Part shown: piece by piece, positions 11,501-21,287 of the stretch | Layout of the letters: every line of letters starts with the position of its first letter | Position numbering within the stretch: position 1 is the stretch's first letter | Source of the DNA: Chromera velia | Lineage: Eukaryota > Sar > Chromeraceae | Direction: 5' to 3' | Assembly (NCBI GenBank): GCA_018398765.1 | Contig: JAHBMJ010000366.1 | Location: 66,664-129,206, forward strand | DNA: 62,543 nt | Notes under the pieces: generated by a model | The model's input: the letters and a program-made list of their open reading frames with translations, nothing else | Databases searched by the model: none | Told to the model about the DNA's origin: nothing | Program-made: the position numbers and the translations under genes

Positions 11501-13086
11501 GCCAACGCATCTCGGACACGCTGAAGGTGCGCGTTGAGCCCAGTGACTTTCTCGAGCACAATTCCATTGAGAAGCTCTGCCGTTTCTTCCAGAGAGGGGG
11601 AGGCGGGTATGCAGGAAAGGATGGAGAGACGGGGGGACGAGACAGACAGTCACCTTCAGCGGGAGGGAAATTTCTGCCCCCGTCCAGTTTGCGCGTGCAG
11701 CCGAATCTGATTCGCCTCCGACAGTACAGGCATGACGAGACGGCCTGGGCGATGTGCCAGAGATTTATCGACTCCTCCTGGCGCGCTGGGCCGGGGCACC
11801 CTCTGACAAATCGTGTTCTGTTTGATTGGCAGTACAGGGTCAGAGGGGAGTTCTACCCAGGCCTCCCTCAGCCCGTGCCCCCCATGGCACTCCTAGCAAC
11901 AAGAGCCATTGCCCAGCAGCCTCTCGGTGCTGGTGCGCGCACCGACCCTGTCAGCAGCCCCGATGTGCCCCTTCCAGGGGAGCAAATGTTGGGTTTCTGT
12001 GGCTGCACGCCCATCGGGTTCCGGTGGGGGGAGCAGGTCTTCGGGGGCGGTGAGGTGTCGATGCTGTTTGTAGCCCGGGAAGTTGACGGAATGGGACTCG
12101 GGGTGCGGATGCTTGACGAGACGATCGCAGCGTCTAGAGCTGGGCTGGTCGGTTTCAACCTGAACGACCAGTCGGGGGCCCTGTACGCCCTCCGGGGGGC
12201 CGTTTTCCAAAAAGAAGTCCCTCGTTTCATCGCCCCTCTCACCGCTGACTACGCCTTCATTTGTGAGGGGACGGAAACGGTGAACCTCCAAAGTCTCCTT
12301 GCGCTCTCCGGAGGGAGGCCGTCGCAGAAGGAGGAAGGGAGTGGTTCTCCTTTAACTGCTGAGCCTGTCTGCGTGGGGGGGACCGGCTGTTCAGAGAAAG
12401 TGGCCGAGCGGGTGGGGGCGATGTTGGGGGATTTTTGGCGTCAGCGCGTTGCCAAGCACGTTGGGCTGTCTATCGATCGGTCAGAAGATTGGTGGAGGTG
12501 GAGGTACCTGGAGACGGTGGGCGACTTTGAATACGCCGTGTTTGGCAGTGCAGAGAGGGGCTTTGTGGTCTGTCGGTTGGAGGAGATGCGAAACGCGGAG
12601 CTGCTGGTGAAGGCCGAGGAGCCTGAGGGAGGGAGTCGGGGGCAAATGCAGCAGGTGCCACGGGGGCAATTGAAAGCCTTGCGTCTGCTTGAGTGTCTGC
12701 CGGCCAATGCGGCAGCGTGGAAGGGAGAGGCGGACGCGGAGTTCGTTGAGGTCCTGCGGGCTTCCTTCCGCTGGGGCATCTCTCAGGGTGCGGTGGTGGC
12801 GGACTTCTGGTGCACCTCTCGGCGGCTGGAGCCTGCGTTGTCGGGCGCAGGCATGCTGCTCCAGTCAGACTCCCATCGGCTTCCCAACTTTCTAGGAGAC
12901 CTCAAAGTGAAGAGGGGACCACTAAATGCAGTGCTTCTCCTCAAGGGCCCGCTGCAGTCAGTATGGGAGAGAATGGGGGGTGGTGGTGCCGGAGGGGGAG
13001 GGGCAAATCTACCCGACTTCGACTGGGACGCGACTTACTTCACAAAGTCGACTGGGGACTCAGACCGGCCTACGGTTTCACGCTAA
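2245..13086 (+). CDS. ThDP-ThDP-acyl ligase-KR-ACP-GNAT megasynthase
   Basis: Predicted six-exon gene: 2245-2584, 3025-4037, 4539-8493, 8823-10043, 10263-10463 and 10793-13086. All joins are in phase and give 9024 nt, about 3007 residues. Domain order: ThDP PYR domain plus a degenerate PP-like domain (about 1-440), a complete second ThDP enzyme of the acetolactate synthase/2-hydroxyacyl-CoA lyase fold (about 452-1060), an AMP-forming acyl ligase (about 1130-1750), KR with its structural half (about 1770-2330), ACP (about 2440-2500) and a GNAT-like domain (about 2540-2980). No ketosynthase, AT, DH, ER or thioesterase is seen. I infer a cytosolic assembly line in which an acid is activated, joined by ThDP chemistry, reduced on the carrier and transferred to an acceptor. 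The exon 2/3 and 3/4 donors are the least certain. Alternatively exons 1-2 form a separate gene ending at the TAG at 4182-4184. The start is the first ATG before the PYR domain; a second in-frame ATG lies at 2266. Confidence 0.8.
3025..4037 (+). CDS. Megasynthase exon 2: end of PYR1 and degenerate PP-like domain
   Basis: Begins after TTTCTGTGCAG. It completes the first PYR domain ([14 protein letters not shown], then [14 protein letters not shown]) and, after a short linker and without a central domain, continues into a PP-type fold: [46 protein letters not shown]. The diphosphate/Mg motif GDG is replaced by TDR and the downstream Asn region by GDWGG, so metal binding looks lost. The 3' end is uncertain: a phase-0 GTC donor at 4038 fits exon 3, and another phase-0 GT lies at 4095. 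A strong GTAAGT at 4258 hints at an extra small exon. Confidence 0.65.
4539..8493 (+). CDS. Megasynthase exon 3: complete ThDP enzyme fused to acyl ligase
   Basis: One open frame of nearly 4 kb joins two enzymes. The first has a PYR domain (glutamate in [14 protein letters not shown]), a central domain ([21 protein letters not shown], then a VHVDVDP strand) and a PP domain with [12 protein letters not shown] and an intact GDG in LVGDGAFLM near 6021; the Mg-binding Asn position reads Asp ([11 protein letters not shown]). A Pro-rich linker encoded around a long poly-C run (6511-6529) leads to the AMP-forming ligase: P-loop [12 protein letters not shown] near 7325, SYGMTE near 7756, YFRTGDV and DRRKDMI near 8020-8100, and the A10 lysine in [13 protein letters not shown] near 8360. 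The acceptor TTTGCAG at 4538 is phase 0. The 3' donor is GTAGAA at 8494 or GTCGTT at 8503, both phase 1. Confidence 0.88.
8823..10043 (+). CDS. Megasynthase exon 4: KR structural subdomain and NADPH motif
   Basis: Follows the acceptor CTCTTTGCAG. It opens with [12 protein letters not shown], the usual start of the structural half of a polyketide ketoreductase, and includes [16 protein letters not shown], the counterpart of the conserved helix of that half. After a low-complexity stretch comes the Rossmann strand [16 protein letters not shown] near 9915 and [10 protein letters not shown]. The donor GTCAGC at 10044 splits a codon after its first base and joins in phase to exon 5. Confidence 0.82.
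10263..10463 (+). CDS. Megasynthase exon 5: central part of KR
   Basis: Bounded by GCTTGCTTGCAG and GTAAGT. It encodes [12 protein letters not shown] and [13 protein letters not shown], the KR core. The LDD tripeptide is the fingerprint of B-type ketoreductases, which predicts a D-configured alcohol (family knowledge). It ends within the segment that carries the catalytic lysine (QAKATG). Confidence 0.88.
10793..13086 (+). CDS. Megasynthase exon 6: KR active site, ACP, GNAT-like domain
   Basis: Starts after CGTCGTGCAG in phase with exon 5. It supplies the KR serine ([12 protein letters not shown]) and the Tyr/Asn pair ([13 protein letters not shown]), so the catalytic set is complete. A carrier domain follows, with [11 protein letters not shown] near 11470; the second Ser of LSS is the predicted phosphopantetheine site. 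The rest (about 11700-13000) resembles the GNAT-fold proteins found in bacterial surface-polysaccharide clusters: LFDWQYRV, then [19 protein letters not shown] (acetyl-CoA-binding loop region), then WWRWRYLE and VVADFWCTS. The stop is TAA at 13084-13086. No thioesterase is visible, so the GNAT-like part is the best release candidate; that role is inference. Confidence 0.8.
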
Positions 13087-14027
13087 CTTTAGTAGCCAGA
13101 CTGCTGTGTTTACAACGTACAGGTATGTACCGTGACCGTGAGCCTAGCTCATCCTGGCAGTCAAGAAACTCTAGAAGAAACTGGTGGTCAAGAAAAACTA
13201 TTTTTTAAAATAAATGCGTGTATATGCATTCACATGAATCACTTCAAACGATAAGCGCCCAGAGAGACGCGTTCTAGACTATATATCAGACAAAAAAAAA
13301 TGTAAATTCGAATACACCATCGTAACACCACATATAGTAAGAATATAGTAAGAATTCAAATAATGTTAGAGATAATATGTGAAAACGTCCATGACGTCGT
13401 ATACACTGCGACAAACGTTTTATTTAAAAAAATATTGAAATATCACATACAAACTGTTCTGTGAGTTTCAAACTTATAATCAAAGTGATGTTAAAGTAGA
13501 CATAATTACTCATTATTTAATCTCTAAAAAATGTGTATGATTTAAAGTATAACGTATTTTTTTGAAAAATTAAATTCATATCAATAACTATAATATACAT
13601 TTTTGAAGATATTTTTTTATCTATAATATCTACCATAATATACGCATTATAGTGTGTACTAGTGTGCAACTTCATATTAGTAAAATGTAGTCAGGTCCCC
13701 AGAGTGTACCACTGAATCAAAATGTTCATAATGGTGGGATCAAATGACTTAGAGACAATGCAATTGCAGTGACACTAGCAATCTTGTACTCAGTGTGCTA
13801 AGCCCTAGACTAAGCCCCTGGTATCTGGAAAAGTTGCAGCGCGCTCTGCCTTCTTTTGCACATTGAATGAACATTGCATGCGCATTATAACCCCGGGACC
13901 CAGGTCTCACTGTTCTTTGTCAGAACCTTTGAAGACATGACAGACAGTGGCTGGGTTCTCTACCCTAGCTTTCTCCTCGTTGCTGGCCAGCGTACATGGA
14001 TGCGATGGAAAATCGAGAGAGATTCGA
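13087..14027. other. AT-rich gap between convergent genes
   Basis: Lies between the 3' ends of the megasynthase (+) and MadBub (-). About 13200-13700 is strongly AT-rich with no long frame, unlike the GC-rich exons on either side. It must hold both 3' UTRs and polyadenylation signals. I found no clear terminal repeats that would make it a transposon. Confidence 0.6.
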
Positions 14028-14893
14028 TCAGGAAAGGTCAGCTGCCAACCTTTCGACGAGGTCTCTGAGGTCGCCCTTCAGTTTCTCTCGCATCTGTTGG
14101 TCGTCTCCGAAAAACAAAAGGAGACGGCGATGGATCCGTTCAAGGAGGGAAACCGAGCGACGCTGCAAAAGGTGCACCAGCGAGACACCGGTAGACTTGG
14201 CTTCCGGTTTGCTCCGGTTACCCGTCCTGTCCTTTCTGCTGGAGACAGAGCCGAAGGACGACCACCCAGGCGTACTCACCCCTGCTACCTCCTCTTCCTG
14301 CAGAATTTGACTTCCACTTCCAGCCTCTTTGTCGTCCTCAGATACACAGCCGGAGAGAGAGAGGGGAGAGAAGTTGATGGTCTCAGCCATGAACTCCTCC
14401 CAGTGAGGCCAACGCCAATACCTCTTCGGTCTGTTCCGGGGTCTCCATCCACCCAGAGACCCTCCGCGACATCGCTTCTCTTTGTCTTTCTCTATGCACA
14501 CAGGGTGGTTGGGTGCGGCTCCGCTCGGCCGTTCAGGCGCCTTCGGTCGCTCTGCACGCACACACGCGCATACATATGCACACGTTCACGTACAGACACA
14601 CAGACACTCACGTACAGACAGACAGAGAAGGGGACGGAATTGCCCTGTAAGACGCATACAAGACGACCCACCAAAGGTACACGAGGAGGAGGGAGGGTCT
14701 GCTTTTATGTCTGTCTTTGTCCAAAACAGACACTCGGTGTCTCGGAGTGGAGACAGGGAAAAGGCTGACCTTCAGTTCAGGGGAGGGAACAAAAGAAAGA
14801 AAGAAAGAAAGAAAGCGCAATGGAGGAAATAAAGAAGAAATCCCTCAACGGCCGGCTAAAGTCAGTCAGTCAGTCAAAAAGGGGGAAGGAGAA

Positions 14894-14928
<35 letters not shown>

Positions 14929-16292
14929 AGACGAAGAAGAAGAAGACGAAGAAGAAGAAGAAGAAGAAGAAGAAGAGGAACCGAAGGAGAAGAAAATCAG
15001 ACAGCGGATTCTTTCTTCCTTGCTTCCTTCCTTCCTTTCTTTCTTCCTTCCTTCCTTTCTTTCTTTCTTTCTTTTCTTTCTTTCTGTCTGTCTGTCTTTC
15101 TTTCTTTCTTTCCCTCTATCTTCTTGACCCCCCGACCAACGTACCCATCCATCAACCCACCCACCCACCCAGTCTCAAGTGCTGCCCATGAAGGAGCACG
15201 TGAGTGATCGCGGCGAGAGCAAACAGGTCAACGTGATGCACCCACGGCCGTCCCTCCAGCATCGCAGGGCACAGAAAGGACTCCCAGTGAGAGTCTCCTG
15301 CATGCACTCAGACGGGCAGCCAGGCAGTAGAAAAGGAGTGGGCGTTCATTTGTAAAAGGAACAAATTTCGTTTCATTTTTTTTGTTGACTACCGACCCAA
15401 AGCTAAGCGCATTCTCCAATCTCAAAACGAACAAAGAAACAAGCACAAAAAAAGGACACACCGCCGGAAGGGAGCCGCTTGAGAAAGTCAGAAACAGCAA
15501 CAGAAGGTATCGACCTCAACCAAAATAGAAAGGAACGAAGAGAGTGCGTGCAGACACATCCATTCACGGCAATCAATGTCAGGGCGGTCGAGTTCACACC
15601 AACCAACCCACAAAACAGCTTCCGCTTCCCTCACGCACCCCCCCATCCACGAAGAAGTGGACGCCCACAAAAAACTGATTCGTTATGAATGCGAACATCA
15701 AATCGAAATCCCCCGCTTTAGTTGTGGAAGAATGGGATGGAAGTAAAAAAGAGATAGTGTTTACAATCAAAGACCGTAGAACGCAGACCGATCGATTGTC
15801 ATACGTCTGAACACCCCGGAGCCCTCAGCACTCTCTGTTTTGACCACACAGAGCAGACAGAGACGGCAAAACAAATCAATGATGTATGTACCTACCAACA
15901 AAAAGGCAACCCCTATAGGGCCCATTCGGGCCCACGTCCAGACCCCGGCCTAGGTCGATGCCCGCCAGGCCGAGGGGAGCCACACGGTCGTCTCCATGTC
16001 CCCAGGACCCCACACCCCCCCCTCCCGCCCCCAAAGCGCTCAAAGACACTGTACAGGTCTGGTGATCCAAAGAATCCAGAAGAGGGTGCGGATGGGGTAG
16101 CCAGAGCACCTGACCTTGCCGGCTGCCTGTCCCTGTGCCTCCCTCCTCAGTGTCCTCCTGATCATCTTGATCCTGATCGTTCAGAGAGACCGGCAAGAGC
16201 AGATTCTGAGGACCTCTCCACCCAGGAGCCCCTTTGGCTGTCGGGACCAGAAGCACATTGTCGGGGCGGAAGTCTCCATGAATCACCCCAGA
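14028..16292 (-). CDS. MadBub kinase C-lobe and C-terminal exons
   Basis: Four exons. 16292-15896: SGVIHGDFRPDNVLL, then an ~80-residue low-complexity insertion, then GIDLGRGLDV (BUB1 has DLG where other kinases have DFG). 15297-15169: SHWESFLCPAMLEGRPW and HHVDLFALAAITHVLLHG, the BUB1 activation-segment and helix-F region. 14491-14280: RYWRWPHWEEFMAETINF. 14162-14028: LLFFGDDQQMREKLKGDLRD and the stop. All phases agree. The HGD form of HRD is normal for BUB1, but the following Lys is Arg here. Confidence 0.87.
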
Positions 16293-19200
16293 CTGCAATC
16301 AAATCTCTCATTGCAATAATTTTGCGGTGCAAAAATTGAGGTAAGAAGGGAGGGGAAGAATTCCAGATCCATTTTCATTCTTTGCTTCCCTGCTCCTTCT
16401 GTTTGTCTGTCTACCAAAAATTGATCAGAGAAATCGGGAATGGGTGTACGGACGGAATTGTGCATGATTATACTCATGTGTGTAATTCTTTGCGCTTCGA
16501 ACTACCCGCCCCCTTTCCGTTCTCCCCTGTGTCGTTCGTCCCTTCTTTTACTTCCCCACTTTCACCCAAGGTCCTTCCATTCTGATTGATGTCACAGCTG
16601 ATTATCCCCTTTTTGATCGATGTTACAGAAAGAACCTCAATTGTGAATCCAAGAGGGGGGAAAGCGACTCAGGAAAAAAAAAACTGACGGTAGGCCAAAG
16701 CGGAGAAGACGACGGGTGACCCACGCAGACAGGAGGAAAGGAAAAATGTGTGAGGAGAGAAACAAGGAAGTCAGAACGGATAGATGCAGACAGACAGACA
16801 GACAGACAGACAGGGAAGCAAAATCCATAATTCCTATCAATATCTTCTTCTCTCTCTGTCCTTTTGGAGGGGAGGGGAGGAAAAAGGAATGAATGAATGA
16901 ATCGCAACGATGGATAGCCACCCTGACTGCATGCCTCCCTGCAGGATTGAAGCAAAGACCTGGGCAGAATTATGAAGTTCCAGGGCAGTCCGTCAGACAC
17001 CCACACAGACATCCCTACCCACCCATCTACCCATCCACCCACCCCGCGCCTCTTTTGTACAACTCCCTGCCTAGGGCTCACAGACAGAGTGACGACTCTT
17101 TGTCTCTCCCTCTTTCTTCTTCTTTTCTTCTTCTTCTTCTTCTTCTTCTTTAGAGAGACAATTCGAGGATAAGTTCCCAGAAAGCCCACACACACAGAAA
17201 CAAACAAACAACCAAAGAGAGAAGAGAGAAAGACAGTCTGAGAGAACAGTCAGGCCGAATAAATGAATGGATGCAGAGGGATGCCCCCCGACTCACCGAG
17301 TGGAGCTGCAGCAGCAGAGACGTCATCTCGAAGAGAAAAAAGAGTACCAGGGTCTCCGGTACTGTCTCCTTCCTGTGGGGGGATGGAACAACACATCGAG
17401 AGAGAGAGAGAGAGACCGTCAAGTTGTTGGATGGAATTCGGCACCTCGGTCTCCCTTCTTGCCTTCCTTCCTTCTGTCTCTCTGTCTATTCTTTCTCCCT
17501 TGTGCAGGGAAAAAGCAATGAAAGAAGGAAAAGTAACCAAGGAAGGAAGAAGACCGAAAGAGAAAAAGAAGGAAAGACATATCGACCCTCACAAAGAGAC
17601 ACACCAGCAAGCAGAGACTTTCAGGAACCCATCTGCTTCCTTTCTCGATCAGCAGCCAAAAGCCGAACCATTCAATTATTTCCACGGAGCTGCATGGAAG
17701 GAAGGAAGGACCAACGAACCTGTCTATGTAGCATTTCTGCAAAGCGTCGTTCAGAGTGATGCCTGCCCGAAATCTCGGGGGAACCCCTCCTCCTCCAGAC
17801 CCACTGAGCAAAGGTCTAGGAAGAGGAGGACCTTGCTGATGCTTTCGTCTCCCCTTTCCATCCTGCAGCCGCTCTTTCTGCAGACCTCCTCTCTCCTCTT
17901 CTTCCTTTGCTTCTTCATTACCCCCCCCCCGTCCGTTCAAAGAGACGGGAACAGAGCACAGAGGAAGAAGAAGGAACGCCCGCGCAACTTTGTCCTCCTC
18001 ATACCCAAATGGATCCTCCAAACTCCGCGCAGTCGCCAGACCATCCCACTCTCTCTCCTTCTCTTTCTCTTTTTCTTTCTCTCTCTTTTCCCCCAACTGC
18101 TGTACACCCCCTTTTGTTCCGGGTCTTCTTTCCCTTTCCCCTCCTGCTGCCTCCTGTACACCCCCCACTGCATCGGGCAGACAGACAGAACGAGAAGGCG
18201 AACTTGCTTCGTCCTCCCCCACTGTCAGATGAAGTTCCGTGGGAAGCAACCAGAGTGGGGGGCCGGAAAGACCTGCGAGGTAATAAAAATTGAGTCGCGG
18301 CAATCATCAATCTCAATATCATGTGTGTGCACATACACAACAGAGAGCAAGAAGGTGGGCAGGAAAAACGAACGAAGGTGCTGTCCCCATGTATCGATGT
18401 CAAGCACCCCACCACCACACCCACAAGCAGAACTTCCTTCACGAAAAAAAGAACGAACACCCCCACCTACCCACCTACCTGTGAGACGGCTGTCGTCCTG
18501 GCTCCACCTCTCTCTCAGAACGGAAGAAAGAAAGGCCTCGCGAATGCACGTGCCGACAGACGCGTCCTGAATCTTCAACGCCACTGGCCCTGCATGCGAG
18601 CATCTAATTCTCTCAGGCACGCACGCACACAGACTGACAGTGTCTTTTATCTCACTCCGATCAATCGATCTCTCTCACACTGCATGCATCACCATCTCGG
18701 GACATGCAAGAGAAAATCAGAAATGAAAAAAAGATAGAAAAACAATCGAGCACAAGAGCGAAACGATTTTGCTCACAAAAAAGGCACACAGTTCTTTCTT
18801 CTCTTCCATCTGTGTCCCTGTGTCTGTCCCTATGCTCTTCCCTTCTCTTCTCTTCTCGTTCATCTGTCTGTATATCGGCTCAGTGCTCCCTCCTGCCCCT
18901 TGGAGGCCCTTTCCCTTCCCCCCTGAGAGAGAGCCCACAGACTCTACCGACCGTCCTTCGCAATCCCCTTGCACTCTGCTCGTTGTCCTCCTCCGCCCGT
19001 GCAGCTCAGAGTGCCCGAGAAGACTCTCCCTGCAAGGAAGGAGACAACAGCATTTATTTTCATACAGAATTCTTACATACAGAATAAATAAGTAAATGCA
19101 TGCAGAGTGCCCGAGAAGACTCTCCCTGCAAGGAAGGAGACAACAGCATTTATTTTCATACGGAATTCTTACATACAGAATAAATAAGTAAATGCATGCA

Positions 19201-21251
19201 GAGTGCCCGAGAAGACTCTCCCTGCAAGGAAGGAGACAACAGCATTTATTTTCATACGGAATTCTTACATACAGAATAAATAAGTAAATGCATGCAGAGT
19301 GCCCGGAAAGGAGAGAAAGAAAGACATGCAGAGAGGCGACGAAAATGAGAGGAAGGGGAATTAAAGGGGAGGGGGGGGGAGACAGAGAAAGAAAAATCAA
19401 CAGAGAAAGGAACAGAGACGACAGAAACTACTCCTGCCTGCCTGTCTCTCATTTATTCCCACAGATAGTCGACCCGATTTTAATTCAGTTCACTGACTGG
19501 AAGCATAAAAGAAAACTGTGCATATAGCGTGCTCCCATTTCATGACGATGTAACCAGGTCCCAGCCTCTCACTTACACCTTCCCTCACCTCCCTCCCTCC
19601 CTCCCTCCCTCCCTACCTACCGTAAGCTCCCTCCCCCAGCAGTCTGCCGATCGACACGGCCCTCCCGTCGTCCAGCCGCACCGACGAGAACTTCCGCAAA
19701 GTCTTCGGACGGGGAATTTCGTTGTGGTAGAGCCTGCACGCGTCATGGAGGGATGGAAACAAGCAGAAGAAAAAAAGCAAGAGTAAGAACCTTCCCATGG
19801 GAAAGGACCCCCACAGCAAGCACAAAGAGGGAGAGCACACTCACAGGGCAGGAGAGCACAGGAGAAGAGACGAACGAAATCGCGGAAAGAGGCCAGCCAA
19901 GGCAAGGGAAGGCAAGGGAATGGATCGAAGACAGAGGAACCAAAACACTTCACAATGCTGTCTGCGTGTCGTCCGAATCTGGACAGACACACAGAGACAG
20001 ACAGACAGAGACACACTTCCAGCAAGTGTCTAAGCAGACCTCTCGACGTGAAGGGTCCACGAAAAGTCCCCCTTCTTCCTGTTCGACATCCCATCTGTGC
20101 CGTTCTCTTTCTTTTTCTCTGCCCCTTCCTCCACATCTGCATTTCTCGGGTTTCCGTTTCCAGCAGAAGCAGAACGAGAGGATGCTCCCCTTGCCTTTTG
20201 CTTTGCAGTGTCCATACATGCTTCATCACCTCCTCTCCGCTCCTCCCTCTCCCTCCCTTCTGCTGCTGCTGCTGCCAGGGTGCCTCTCCGAGTGAGGTGC
20301 CAGTACATCAACCTCTCTCGAAAACGACGGCTCTGCTTGCAGAAGGGGTCCACCAGGCTGCATCCATCATGCGGGCTTGCAGGCAGGCACCCACGCAGAG
20401 AGAGAGAGACAGACAGAAAGACAGACGGACGGGGGGGGTTTTATGCGTTTTCTGCCTTCCTGCTACGGACATGAATGTACTGGAGAAGGGACACACCGCG
20501 CGCAGCGAAAGAGAGGGGCCTCCTGGAATATACTTAAAAGAACAACACAGATATGCAGTCAGACAAGCAGACAACACATTATTCTCTTTTATTCATTTCC
20601 TTTCACTGATTCACGCCACAGACACGCACACAGAATGACACAGAAAGGGAGAGACACGCAGAAACACATAAAAGACCCGCCCGCAAACTCACCGAACGGT
20701 CCATGAGGGCTGTTCCTGCTGTGCCACCACAGGCCCCGCAGACGACGAGGACGCAGCAGCAGCAGCCGAGCCCCCCCCCTCTGATTTGCAGAACGACGGA
20801 GGAGGAAGACCCGGCCTTGGCGGACGGTGGGCAGGTGGGAGGGGGTGTGGGTGCTGCGACGGCATCAGCTGGACTCTCCAAATGCCTTTCGTTCCTTTGC
20901 CGCCCTTCTTTTCTTTCGCTCCCCCTCTTGCTCGTCCTATTTCTGCTGCAGTGAATCAAAACATGTGCATGCACAACAATATCGCTCCTTTTACCCACAA
21001 GACCTATGCATCCACATGTAGTGAATGCACTTGTTGCACGTATATGTACATGCATCCATGCATGGCCACCGGCAGGAAGGAAGGAAGCAGAAAGGCCCCA
21101 GCTTCCCTTTCCTCCTGAGTCCTCCTGCATGCATGCATGAGGTGTCGCACCGAATTAAGTGGAGTCAGTCACATGCAAAAACAGAAAAATTGAGGGGCAA
21201 AGAGCGAAAGATGCCACCCACACACGCACACGCACACACACACACAAACAC

Positions 21252-21287
<36 letters not shown>

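Noticed and set aside
14717-15168. Long frames on both strands across the GAC/GAA/CTTT tract
   Set aside because: Products are poly-Asp/Glu, poly-Ser or Phe-Leu runs. They lie in a MadBub intron between exons joined in phase.
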